Assembly (NCBI RefSeq): GCF_018595685.2
Contig: NZ_CP092334.1
Span: 276,001-340,000, forward strand
Direction of reading: 5' to 3'
Length of the DNA: 64,000 nucleotides
Source of the DNA: Flavihumibacter rivuli
GTDB lineage: Bacteria; Bacteroidota; Bacteroidia; Chitinophagales; Chitinophagaceae
The notes beneath the pieces were generated by a model. It worked only from the letters and a program-made list of their open reading frames with translations, searched no databases and was not told where the DNA came from. This document shows, one piece after another, positions 48,607 through 57,068 of this stretch. Within the stretch, counting starts at the first letter, position 1; each line of letters opens with the position of its first letter. The translations under genes and the position numbers were made by a program.

Positions 48607-49323
48607 ATGGAATCATTATCTGGAAAGCATATTCTGTTGATCGGAGCAACCGGGGGTATTGGAAGGAAGGCCGCCAAATTGCTGGCAGGAAGCGGCGCCA
48701 TACTTTTCCTGACTGGCCGTAACAGGGAGAGCCTGGCGGAAGTAGCCAACGCATGTGGTGTTCCCCAGGAGAGAACGGCGGTGACCGATATTGGCGTGGA
48801 GGAGCAAGTGAAGAACCTGCATCAACTTTTTACTGCATCCATGCCTGGCATTGACATGCTCATCAACGCTGCAGGCGTTGGCATCATCAAACCGATGGAA
48901 AGTCTGACCACTGAGGATTTCATGACCACCCTCCACAACAACCTGGTTGGACCATTCCTGTTGATGAAGTATTTCCTGCCCGATTTCAAGGAGAAGAAAA
49001 AGGGTTTGATCATCAATATACCCGGTGTATTGGGAAAAGTGCCCATGGCAGGCGCGGCTGCTTACAGTGCTTCCAAGTATGGATTAGTGGGTATGCTGCA
49101 GAGCATCAGGGAAGAAGTAAAGCGTACTGATATCAGGTTTACCAATCTTTTCCTGGGTGGAGTGGATTCGCCTTTCTGGGATACCATTGACCTGCGGGTG
49201 CAGCGGGAAAAAATGATCCGTACTGAAGAGGCAGCGAGGGCCATCTGGTTCCTTTGCCAGCAACCATTGAGCGGGGTGGTGAGTGAGATGGTATTACAGC
49301 CATTCAATCACCAGGCAATTTAA
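48607..49323 (+). CDS. SDR family oxidoreductase
   Basis: A 238-aa short-chain dehydrogenase: LLIGATGGIGRKAAKLLAGSG (glycine-rich cofactor loop, about 10-30), NAAG (about 84-87) and YSASKYG (active-site Tyr and Lys, about 153-159); the usual catalytic Ser region reads IINIPGVLGK, so the Ser is replaced, which may alter activity. It is divergent from the photolyase operon with 54 bp between starts, implying shared control. ATG 48607 is used in place of an upstream TTG at 48589. Confidence 0.85.
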   Translation: MESLSGKHILLIGATGGIGRKAAKLLAGSGAILFLTGRNRESLAEVANACGVPQERTAVTDIGVEEQVKNLHQLFTASMPGIDMLINAAGVGIIKPMESLTTEDFMTTLHNNLVGPFLLMKYFLPDFKEKKKGLIINIPGVLGKVPMAGAAAYSASKYGLVGMLQSIREEVKRTDIRFTNLFLGGVDSPFWDTIDLRVQREKMIRTEEAARAIWFLCQQPLSGVVSEMVLQPFNHQAI

Positions 49324-49392
49324 GGGGCGGGTACTTGTGGAATCGATTGACCTGAATACCATATGGGAAGGGAATCTTCCCCCTTTCTTTCC

Positions 49393-49400
49393 TATTTTTG
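49393..49400 (+). promoter_or_regulatory. -7 box TATTTTTG of the proline dehydrogenase gene
   Basis: An exact TAnnTTTG; ATGs lie at 49411 and 49420. No clear TTTG partner at -33. Confidence 0.45.
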
Positions 49401-49410
49401 CGCCCTTAAA

Positions 49411-50640
49411 ATGCTTGCTATGGATCCAAAGTCCGCCATTTCCTTTGATAATACCGCCAATGCCTTTGCTTACAAGTCGGATAAGGACCTTAAAAAGGCC
49501 CATTTCCTGTTTGCTTCCATGGGCTTCCAATCGCTGGTGAAGCTGGGAACAGCCGTAACACCCTGGGCCATCCGCGTAGGCCTGCCTATAAAGGGATTGA
49601 TCCGCAATACCATTTTTGAACAGTTTGTCGGCGGTGAAACGCTGGAGGAAACTGCAAAAGTTGCCCAAAAACTGGGAGGTTTCAATGTACAGGTGATCCT
49701 TGATTATGGGGTAGAAGGGGGTGATTATGGCGAGGAGGGGCTTGACCATGCCTGCGATGAATTCATCAAGGTGATCAACTATGCCGCTTCCCAGCCCAAT
49801 ATCCCTTTCATGAGTATCAAGGTTACCGGCATTGCCCGCTTCGGCCTGCTGGAAAAGCTTGATGCTGCAGCCCATGCCAGGAGTGGATTCCAGGGTACAG
49901 TCCATACAGAAGTGCTTTCGCCTTCGGAACTGTCGGAATGGGAAAGGGTGGTAGCCAGGATGCAAAAGATTTGCAGTACCGCTTTTGAAAAAAAGGTTGG
50001 GGTGCTGGTGGATGCCGAGGAGACCTGGATACAGGACCCGGTAGATGCACTTACTATGCAAATGATGGCGCAATACAATAAGGATCGGGCTGTTGTATAT
50101 AATACCATCCAATTATATCGCCATGACCGACTGCAGTTCCTGAAAGATAGTTATAACGCTGCAGAACAGGGAGGCTTCCTGTTGGGGGCAAAGCTGGTTC
50201 GCGGTGCCTATATGGAGAAAGAGCGAAAGCGTGCGGAGGAAATGAATTACCCTTCACCCATCCAGCCCAATAAGGAGGCCAGCGACCGGGATTATAACCT
50301 GGCAGTGGAATTCTGTATCAATCATATTGACAGGATCTCAACCATTGTTGCTTCCCATAATGAGTACAGTAACCTGTATGCTACCCAACTGCTCGAAAAA
50401 CAAGGGTTGCCCCTGAACCATCCGCATGTTCATTTTTCCCAACTGTATGGGATGAGTGATAATATCACTTTCAACCTGGCAAAAGCCGGTTGCCCGGTGA
50501 GTAAGTACCTGCCTTTTGGCCCCATCAGGGATGTGATCCCTTACCTGATGCGCCGTGCCCAGGAGAACAGCTCAGTTGCCGGTCAAACGGGCCGGGAACT
50601 TGGCCTGATCAAGAAAGAACTGAGGCGAAGGAAGGGGTAG
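49411..50640 (+). CDS. Proline dehydrogenase
   Basis: A protein of 406-409 aa with a PRODH TIM barrel: VQVILDYGVEGG, FMSIKVTGIARFGLLEKL, KLVRGAYMEKERKRA (substrate and FAD site) and HVHFSQLYGMSDNITFNLA, ending with the YLPFGPIRDVIPYLMRRAQEN motif conserved in the family. It is the stand-alone enzyme oxidising proline to pyrroline-5-carboxylate, passing electrons to quinone. The start could be ATG 49411 or 49420 (MDPKSAISFDN); the latter resembles other Bacteroidota proteins. Confidence 0.93.
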   Translation: MLAMDPKSAISFDNTANAFAYKSDKDLKKAHFLFASMGFQSLVKLGTAVTPWAIRVGLPIKGLIRNTIFEQFVGGETLEETAKVAQKLGGFNVQVILDYGVEGGDYGEEGLDHACDEFIKVINYAASQPNIPFMSIKVTGIARFGLLEKLDAAAHARSGFQGTVHTEVLSPSELSEWERVVARMQKICSTAFEKKVGVLVDAEETWIQDPVDALTMQMMAQYNKDRAVVYNTIQLYRHDRLQFLKDSYNAAEQGGFLLGAKLVRGAYMEKERKRAEEMNYPSPIQPNKEASDRDYNLAVEFCINHIDRISTIVASHNEYSNLYATQLLEKQGLPLNHPHVHFSQLYGMSDNITFNLAKAGCPVSKYLPFGPIRDVIPYLMRRAQENSSVAGQTGRELGLIKKELRRRKG

Positions 50641-50673
50641 GTTTTAGAAAGTAATGACAAAACAGTTATAAGG

Positions 50674-50703
50674 GGCCGGGTAAGATTTTACCCGGTCTTT
50701 TTT
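50674..50703 (+). terminator. Terminator of the proline dehydrogenase gene
   Basis: CCGGGTAA-GATT-TTACCCGG stem with two more outer pairs, followed by a T run (CTTTTTTA). Confidence 0.85.
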
Positions 50704-50764
50704 ATCAAAGGCCCAAAGATGCAACGGTAGGGGATTTGCCGGTGTCAGGTAAGCAAAAAAGCAA

Positions 50765-51148
50765 ATGCGTTTCCTGTTTGTAGTTGTGTTGGCCAGTGTA
50801 TTATTTGCCTGCTCAAAATCGAAAGAAGTTGCTGGTAAAGAAAGCCTTGCAGGTTCCTGGTTGCTGAGCTCCTATTATGAAAGTACTGGTGCTGCCGGTG
50901 AATGGAAACCAGCGAACAGCCTGCCCAATCGCAGGCTGGAGTTGAGGGCAGATGGCACCATGGCGGGGGACCTTATCATCCTAAACCGCTTTGAAACCTA
51001 TACCACCCGGCAGGATAGCCTGGTGTTCTATGGTGCAGCCCGGCAGGATTCCCTGGTGATGCCTTATGAATTGGAAAGCAATATCCTGATGCTCTACCCA
51101 TTATGTTATGAGGGCTGTGGCCTCAAATTCAGGCGGGTCCTACCCTGA
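50765..51148 (+). CDS. Small lipoprotein, lipocalin-like domain
   Basis: A 127-aa protein with a lipoprotein signal (MRFLFVVVLASVLFAC, lipobox LFAC, Cys16). The mature part resembles small lipocalin-like secreted domains of Bacteroidota: LAGSWLLSSYYES, LELRADGTMAG and a beta-rich remainder with a C-terminal CYEGCGLKFRRV. The function is unknown. It is convergent with the fRMsr gene. Confidence 0.72.
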   Translation: MRFLFVVVLASVLFACSKSKEVAGKESLAGSWLLSSYYESTGAAGEWKPANSLPNRRLELRADGTMAGDLIILNRFETYTTRQDSLVFYGAARQDSLVMPYELESNILMLYPLCYEGCGLKFRRVLP

Positions 51149-51161
51149 AGAAACAGGGAGG

Positions 51162-51635
51162 CTACCAGTTGATAAAGGATACGATCTCCTCCAGGTATTT
51201 CCTGTCGGTTTCATCGAACTGGTCCAGTTCGTCACTGTCCACATCCAGCACACCCATTATTTCACCCTGGTTGAAAAGGGGAACCACGATCTCTGATTTG
51301 GAGAAGCTGCTGCAGGCAATATGCCCCGGAAACTTCTCCACATCCGGGACGATCAGGGTTTGCGCTTGTTGCCAACTGCTGCCACAAACACCCCTTCCTT
51401 TTTTGATGCGGGTGCAGGCTACAGGTCCCTGGAAGGGGCCAAGCACCAATTCCTCTCCCTTAACAAGGTAGAAACCCACCCAAAACCAGCCGAATTGTTC
51501 CTTCAGGGCGGCTGCAATATTGGCCAGGTTGGCCACCAGGTCTGTTTCCCCTTCCAATAGTCCTTTCACCTGGGGAATCAGGGAGGTATACTGTTCTTCC
51601 TTTGTGCCTTTGGTTATCAGTAGATTTTCTGCCAT
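51162..51635 (-). CDS. msrC: Free methionine-(R)-sulfoxide reductase (GAF domain)
   Basis: A 157-aa GAF-domain enzyme with the three conserved cysteines of fRMsr: ACTRIKKGRGVCG (two) and HIACSS (one), plus the WVGFYLV and LDVDSDELDQFD motifs. It reduces free methionine-R-sulfoxide with thioredoxin. The Cys pattern supports the enzyme over a sensory GAF domain. The start codon lies four bases from an exact TAnnTTTG box. Confidence 0.92.
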   Translation of the reverse strand: MAENLLITKGTKEEQYTSLIPQVKGLLEGETDLVANLANIAAALKEQFGWFWVGFYLVKGEELVLGPFQGPVACTRIKKGRGVCGSSWQQAQTLIVPDVEKFPGHIACSSFSKSEIVVPLFNQGEIMGVLDVDSDELDQFDETDRKYLEEIVSFINW

Positions 51636-51639
51636 GGCA

Positions 51640-51647
51640 CAAATATA
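51640..51647 (-). promoter_or_regulatory. -7 box TATATTTG four bases before the fRMsr ATG
   Basis: Minus strand TATATTTG, TGCC, ATG (51635): an exact TAnnTTTG with the same four-base spacing as the aminotransferase and E1 genes. Confidence 0.5.
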
Positions 51648-51781
51648 GTGGCTGCTTCAGGCATTGGGCGATCCAATCCTATATTTGACAGGACCTTTAC
51701 ATTTCCACCAGTTACCCACACCTGAATAGTGGGAAAAAAGCCCATTTCCCATTCCTTTGGCCGATTCCTTAACTTGCGGGC

Positions 51782-52576
51782 ATGCAGCAATACCATCAAT
51801 TACTTCAACATATCCTGGATACTGGCGTAGAAAAATCTGACCGGACCGGAACCGGAACGATCAGTTGTTTTGGTTACCAGATGCGCTTTGATTTGCAAAA
51901 GGGTTTCCCTTTGGTGACGACCAAGAAAGTGCACCTGAAGAGCATCATTTACGAACTGCTCTGGTTCCTGCAGGGCTCCACCAATATTGCCTACCTGAAA
52001 GAGCATGGGGTAAGTATCTGGGATGAATGGGCGGATAAGGATGGCAACCTGGGACCGGTTTATGGCAAGCAATGGCGCAGCTGGGAAGGGAAGGATGGAA
52101 AAGTGGTTGACCAGATCGCAGATGTGCTCAGGCAAATAAAGACCAATCCCGATAGCCGCAGGATCATCGTGAATGCCTGGAATGTTACAGACCTTTCCGA
52201 GATGGCATTGATGCCCTGCCATACCATGTTCCAGTTCTATGTAGCCAATGGAAGGCTTAGCTGCCAGCTGTACCAGCGTTCAGCGGATGTTTTCCTTGGG
52301 GTGCCTTTCAATATCGCCTCCTATGCACTGCTGACCATGATGATGGCTCAGGTTTGTGACCTGGAGCCCGGTGATTTCATCCATACCTTCGGTGATGTGC
52401 ATATTTACAGCAACCACCTTGAGCAGGTGAAACTCCAATTGTCGCGCGAGCCCTATCCATTGCCGGTGATGAAACTTAACCCGGAAGTGAAGGACCTCTT
52501 TGCTTTCCGTTATGAGGATTTTACACTGAAGAATTACCAGTGCCATCCTGCTATCAAGGCGCCTGTGGCTGTTTGA
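51782..52576 (+). CDS. thyA: Thymidylate synthase
   Basis: A 264-aa ThyA of E. coli length. The active-site Cys146 is in [12 protein letters not shown]; the phosphate-binding [11 protein letters not shown]rg and the ending [16 protein letters not shown] match precisely. It methylates dUMP to dTMP using methylenetetrahydrofolate. folA, which regenerates the folate, follows after 94 bp. A TAACTTG box ends five bases before the ATG. Confidence 0.97.
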   Translation: MQQYHQLLQHILDTGVEKSDRTGTGTISCFGYQMRFDLQKGFPLVTTKKVHLKSIIYELLWFLQGSTNIAYLKEHGVSIWDEWADKDGNLGPVYGKQWRSWEGKDGKVVDQIADVLRQIKTNPDSRRIIVNAWNVTDLSEMALMPCHTMFQFYVANGRLSCQLYQRSADVFLGVPFNIASYALLTMMMAQVCDLEPGDFIHTFGDVHIYSNHLEQVKLQLSREPYPLPVMKLNPEVKDLFAFRYEDFTLKNYQCHPAIKAPVAV

Positions 52577-52670
52577 CCGTTGGGTTGGTGGGCAGGTTCA
52601 GTGAACCGGCACTTTTTGAAATATTGAAAGGGAAGGATCAGTATTTTCCCAGACTTCAAAAACATATAGC

Positions 52671-53174
52671 TTGATCATTAGTATAGTCGTTGCCGTTAGT
52701 GAGAACCAGGTGATCGGAAAAGATAACCAATTGCTCTGGCATTTACCGAATGATATGAAGTTCTTCAAGAACACCACCTGGGCAATGCCGGTGATCATGG
52801 GAAGGAAGACTTTTGAAAGCTTGGGGAAGCCGTTGAATGGACGAACCAACATAGTGATCACTTCCAATGCCGACTATCGACCCGAAGGGGTGTTTGTGGT
52901 CAATAGCCTGGAAGCTGCCCTGGAGGTAGCGGCGAAGACAGATGCGCTGGAAGCCTTTGTGATAGGAGGGGGAGAGATCTACCGTCAATTCCTTCCGCTT
53001 ACCCATAAGGTTTACCTTACGCGGGTGCATACTGCCATTGATGGGGATACCTTCTTCCCGGAATTGCCGGAAGCAGAATGGGTCCTTCATTCCAGGCTCG
53101 ATTTCCCGGCCGACCAGAAGCATGCCCATGCCTATAGTTTCCTTGTTTATGACCGCAAGGGAAAGGATTCCTGA
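52671..53174 (+). CDS. folA: Dihydrofolate reductase
   Basis: A 167-aa DHFR: VVAVSENQVIGKDNQLLWHL with the catalytic acid Asp28 in LPNDMKFF, VIMGRKTFESLGKPL (NADPH site) and FVIGGGEIYRQFLP. It reduces dihydrofolate after thymidylate synthesis. The start codon appears to be TTG 52671 (product MIISIVVAVS), as no in-frame ATG precedes the conserved N-terminus. It follows thyA, the classic functional pair. Confidence 0.94.
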   Translation: MIISIVVAVSENQVIGKDNQLLWHLPNDMKFFKNTTWAMPVIMGRKTFESLGKPLNGRTNIVITSNADYRPEGVFVVNSLEAALEVAAKTDALEAFVIGGGEIYRQFLPLTHKVYLTRVHTAIDGDTFFPELPEAEWVLHSRLDFPADQKHAHAYSFLVYDRKGKDS

Positions 53175-53197
53175 TCTAGTCCTATCTTGCAGGCCCT

Positions 53198-54007
53198 ATG
53201 AACCAGGCTCCTTATCATATTATCAAACTGGCAAAGAAATACCTCCACTACTACCTGACAGCGGCTAACGGTAAGGGACATGGTATTCATTCTCCCTTTG
53301 TGTATGATTTTGTGACTAAGGTGCTCGATGACCGCAGGCATTATTATGCCTATGATAAGGTAGAGGCATTGAGGGACCGATTGATGAACGACAAAAGGAT
53401 TATTCCTGTTGAAGACCTTGGTGCCGGCTCAGGAAGGGATAGTGCAGCTGAGCGCAGCATTGCTTCCATTGCCAGAAATGCGGCAAAGCCAAAAAAGCTG
53501 GGTCAGTTGTTGTTCCGGATAGTTGACCATTACCAGCCTGGTGTTTGTATAGAATTAGGCACCTCACTGGGATTGACCAGCGCCTACCTTGCGCTCGGTA
53601 ACCCAAAAGGAAAGTTGTTTACCCTGGAAGGTTCAGCAGCAATTGCCGGTGTCGCCAAAGAAAACTTACTGGCGTTGGGTATAGATAATGTGGAATTACT
53701 GAAGGGTAATTTCGATGACACCTTATTGCCCTTGCTCCATGGCCTTCAAAGCATTGACCTTGCCTTCATCGACGGTAACCACCGCTATGAACCTACCATG
53801 CGTTATTTCGGACAGTTAATGGAAAAAATCCATAACCAAACCATGCTGGTCTTTGATGATATCCATTGGAGTGAAGGCATGGAGAAAGCATGGGAGGAGA
53901 TCAAGGCAGATCCAAGGGTTACCCTGTCCATTGACCTCTTCTTCCTGGGTATTGTTATTTTCAGTCCTGACATAAAAGTGAAGCAACACTTTACAGTTCG
54001 TTTTTGA
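53198..54007 (+). CDS. Class I SAM-dependent methyltransferase
   Basis: A 269-aa methyltransferase. The N-terminus has the Bacteroidota pattern KGHGIHSPFVYDFV, then motif I CIELGTSLGLTSAYLALG (about 107-124), acidic motif II LFTLEGS, and DLAFIDGNHRYE as in O-methyltransferase-type enzymes. The substrate is unknown. It is close to folA (23 bp) and so may be co-transcribed, but a functional link is not evident. Confidence 0.87.
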   Translation: MNQAPYHIIKLAKKYLHYYLTAANGKGHGIHSPFVYDFVTKVLDDRRHYYAYDKVEALRDRLMNDKRIIPVEDLGAGSGRDSAAERSIASIARNAAKPKKLGQLLFRIVDHYQPGVCIELGTSLGLTSAYLALGNPKGKLFTLEGSAAIAGVAKENLLALGIDNVELLKGNFDDTLLPLLHGLQSIDLAFIDGNHRYEPTMRYFGQLMEKIHNQTMLVFDDIHWSEGMEKAWEEIKADPRVTLSIDLFFLGIVIFSPDIKVKQHFTVRF

Positions 54008-54080
54008 GAATTATGTCGCTTCTCTTTTAACTATGCCCAATAACACCTAAATTGTTAGGTAAATAATCCCACCTCATTTT

Positions 54081-55199
54081 ATGGTCATAGGCGTTTTAAA
54101 AGAACCCTCCTTTGAAACAAGGGTATCACTCTTGCCTGATGCTGTTGCATTGCTTGTAAAGAAAGGCCACCAGGTGATGGTTGAATATGATGCGGGGCAG
54201 GCAGCCTTTGCTCCCAATGAGCAATACCAGCAGGCCGGTGCGATCATGGGTGACCGTAATAAGGTGGTGGCATCAGATATCATACTGAGTATTCACCTGC
54301 CTGAAGTGAAGAACCTCCCCGGGACCAAAGGGGTGGTGTTGATCGGGGTTTACCAGCCGCTCTACCGATTCCTTGAATGCAAGGAACTTGCCTCAGTTGG
54401 TTATACCTGTTTCAGCCTGGACATGCTTCCACGGACAACAAGGGCACAGAGTATGGATGTGCTGAGTTCGCAGGCCAATATTGCCGGTTATAAGGCTGTG
54501 CTGCTGGCTGCGAATACCTATTCCCGTTATTTCCCCATGTTCATGACAGCAGCTGGTAGCATTGCGCCCGCGAAAGTGCTGATCCTTGGCGCAGGGGTGG
54601 CGGGCTTGCAGGCCATTGCTACTGCAAGAAGGCTGGGTGCCGTGGTGGAAGTATTTGATACGCGTCCTGCGGTTAAGGAAGAAGTAATGAGCCTGGGTGC
54701 AAAATTCATTGAGGTGGAAGGCGCAGCTGATGCTTCAGGCGCTGGTGGTTATGCGGTTGAACAATCTGCCGAGTTCAAGGCCAGGCAACAACAGAAGATC
54801 GCTGATAGTATTGCCAAGGCAGATATTGTGGTTACTACAGCGCAGATCCCGGGAAAGCAAGCGCCTAAACTAGTGACCAGGGAAATGGTGGAATCCATGC
54901 GGAAGGGCGCTTTGATCATTGACCTTGCTGCTGCAACCGGCGGAAATACCGAGCTCACCCGTAACAATGAAACGGTAAACCATAACGGTGTTACGATCAT
55001 CGGCGATTCCAATCTTCCTGCCACCATGCCTTCTGATGCAAGTAAGTTGTATGGAAAGAACCTGATGAATTTCATGGAGCTGCTGACGAGCAGGGATGGC
55101 AAGCTGGAATTGAATTGGGAAGATGACCTGGTAAAAGGTTCCTGTATCTGCTTTAACGGCGAGGTGGTCCATGAAAGGGTGAAGTCCCTGTTAGGGTAA
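54081..55199 (+). CDS. pntAA: NAD(P) transhydrogenase subunit alpha part 1
   Basis: A 372-aa domain I protein: MVIGVLKEPSFETRVSLLPDAV at the start, RAQSMDVLSSQANIAGYKAVL, the NAD-binding VLILGAGVAGLQAIATARRLGA (about 170-191) and RPAVKEEVMSLGAKF. In Bacteroidota the alpha subunit is split. With PntAB and PntB it couples hydride transfer between NADH and NADP+ to proton movement. First gene of a three-gene operon. Confidence 0.95.
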   Translation: MVIGVLKEPSFETRVSLLPDAVALLVKKGHQVMVEYDAGQAAFAPNEQYQQAGAIMGDRNKVVASDIILSIHLPEVKNLPGTKGVVLIGVYQPLYRFLECKELASVGYTCFSLDMLPRTTRAQSMDVLSSQANIAGYKAVLLAANTYSRYFPMFMTAAGSIAPAKVLILGAGVAGLQAIATARRLGAVVEVFDTRPAVKEEVMSLGAKFIEVEGAADASGAGGYAVEQSAEFKARQQQKIADSIAKADIVVTTAQIPGKQAPKLVTREMVESMRKGALIIDLAAATGGNTELTRNNETVNHNGVTIIGDSNLPATMPSDASKLYGKNLMNFMELLTSRDGKLELNWEDDLVKGSCICFNGEVVHERVKSLLG

Positions 55200-55247
55200 C
55201 CATTGCTGTTAGTAATGATTGATTTGTCTGATCAAAAAAAGTTTTTT

Positions 55248-55568
55248 ATGGATAGTATATTGGAATGGATCACTGCTTACCAGGAATACATTTATATAGT
55301 GGTCCTGATGGTCTTCCTGGGTATTGAGGTGATTGGTCGCGTACCCAGCGTATTGCATACGCCATTGATGAGTGGGGCCAACGCCATACATGGTGTGGTG
55401 ATCATTGGTGCCATTATTGTAATGGGTAAGGCAGCGTCTTATAATTACCTCGCCATCATCCTGGGATTCCTGGCCGTAATTCTTGGTACACTTAACGTGG
55501 TTGGTGGTTTTGTGGTCACGGATAGGATGCTGGAAATGTTCAGCCACCGGAAACAAGCTAAAAAATAA
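55248..55568 (+). CDS. pntAB: NAD(P) transhydrogenase subunit alpha part 2
   Basis: A 106-aa membrane protein with three or four helices: IVVLMVFLGIEVIGRVPSVLHTPLMSG, then NAIHGVVIIGAIIVMG and LGFLAVILGTLNVVGGFVVTDRML; this is the membrane part of the alpha subunit. The start at ATG 55248 (MDSILEWITAYQ) is preferred; 55215 is possible. It lies between pntAA and pntB. Confidence 0.93.
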   Translation: MDSILEWITAYQEYIYIVVLMVFLGIEVIGRVPSVLHTPLMSGANAIHGVVIIGAIIVMGKAASYNYLAIILGFLAVILGTLNVVGGFVVTDRMLEMFSHRKQAKK

Positions 55569-55610
55569 ATCAGCAGCCATTCCCATACCCTTCAACTCAA
55601 GACGCTAATC

Positions 55611-57068
55611 ATGAATCTTTCAATCCTTGCAATCATTTACCTGCTGGCCTCCGTGTCTTACATCCTTGGCCTGAAAATGTTATCCAACCCGGCAACAGCC
55701 AGGAAGGGTAATGGTATTGCTGCTATTGGTATGGGGCTGGCCATTATTGGGACGATTTTTCTTTACCAGGATGATGAAGGCAATTTGCTGGGAAATAAGG
55801 CATGGATATTCGGCGGTTTGCTGATCGGTACCGTAGTGGGTGTAATGGCAGCAAAAAAGGTGAAGATGACGGCCATGCCTGAAATGGTAAGCCTCTTTAA
55901 TGGGATGGGTGGGGCCTGTGCGGCATTGATCTCCATGGTGGAGTTCAACCACCTTGCCGATAAGATCCATTCGCAGCCTGAGATCCTGCTGGAAGATATC
56001 TTTCCTTCCAGTGGAGCTTACTGGACCTGGACCTCAGAGATGCTGGTGATACTTGCGGGCCTGGTAATTGGGGCAGTGTCTTTTGCAGGAAGCGTTATTG
56101 CCTGGGGTAAACTGAACGGAAGGATTAAGGATTTTGCTTTCAGGGGGCAGCATATCCTTAACCTGCTACTGCTGGCCATTGTGTTGGTGCTTTCTGCCTG
56201 GATGATACTTGTCCATGAGAATGCCAATGTGATGGTGTTCTACCTGGTGTTCCTGCTGGCGGTATTGTATGGGGTGTTTTTTGTTTTGCCGATAGGCGGC
56301 GCAGATATGCCGGTGGTGATTTCCCTGTTGAACTCGTTTACCGGTGTGGCCGCTGCTTGTGGTGGATTCCTGTATAACAATAAGGCCATGCTTACCGGTG
56401 GGATCTTGGTGGGTGCTGCAGGTACCTTACTGACCATCCTCATGTGCAAGGCCATGAACCGTTCGCTAAAGAATGTTTTGATCGGCTCCTTTGGTGCCAC
56501 CTCAACCGGAGGTGGCGGAGCAAAGCAGGAGCAGGGAACTTATAAGGAGATTTCACTTAGTGATGCTGCAATGGTATTGGCCTATGCCAATAAAGTGATG
56601 ATCGTTCCGGGTTATGGCCTCGCAGTTGCCCAGGCGCAGCATGCCTGCCATGAATTGGAAAAACAGCTTGCCGAAAAAGGGGTTGAAGTGAAATACGCCA
56701 TCCATCCCGTTGCAGGCAGGATGCCCGGGCATATGAATGTATTGCTGGCCGAAGCAGACGTGGCATATGAGAACCTCCTGGAAATGGAACATGCCAATGA
56801 GGTATTTCCCTCAACAGATGTGGTATTGGTTTTGGGGGCAAATGATGTGGTTAACCCGGCAGCCAAATCAGATCCGTCTTCGCCCATTTATGGTATGCCT
56901 ATCCTGGACGTTGAATCTGCAAAGACCTGCATCGTTAACAAGCGGAGCATGAAGCCGGGTTATGCCGGTATTGAGAATGACCTGTTCTTCCGGCCCAAGA
57001 CCTCTATGTTGTTTGGTGATGCCAAAAAGGTATTGCAGGAATTGGTTGCGGAGATCAAGAATGTTTAG
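55611..57068 (+). CDS. pntB: NAD(P) transhydrogenase subunit beta
   Basis: A 485-aa protein: about eight N-terminal helices (residues 1-270), then the NADP-binding domain III with MIVPGYGLAVAQAQHACHEL, HPVAGRMPGHMNVLLAEA and VLGANDVVNPAAKSDPSSPI, all invariant in PntB. It completes the proton-translocating transhydrogenase. The stop overlaps the convergent S41 gene by 4 bp. Confidence 0.96.
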   Translation: MNLSILAIIYLLASVSYILGLKMLSNPATARKGNGIAAIGMGLAIIGTIFLYQDDEGNLLGNKAWIFGGLLIGTVVGVMAAKKVKMTAMPEMVSLFNGMGGACAALISMVEFNHLADKIHSQPEILLEDIFPSSGAYWTWTSEMLVILAGLVIGAVSFAGSVIAWGKLNGRIKDFAFRGQHILNLLLLAIVLVLSAWMILVHENANVMVFYLVFLLAVLYGVFFVLPIGGADMPVVISLLNSFTGVAAACGGFLYNNKAMLTGGILVGAAGTLLTILMCKAMNRSLKNVLIGSFGATSTGGGGAKQEQGTYKEISLSDAAMVLAYANKVMIVPGYGLAVAQAQHACHELEKQLAEKGVEVKYAIHPVAGRMPGHMNVLLAEADVAYENLLEMEHANEVFPSTDVVLVLGANDVVNPAAKSDPSSPIYGMPILDVESAKTCIVNKRSMKPGYAGIENDLFFRPKTSMLFGDAKKVLQELVAEIKNV

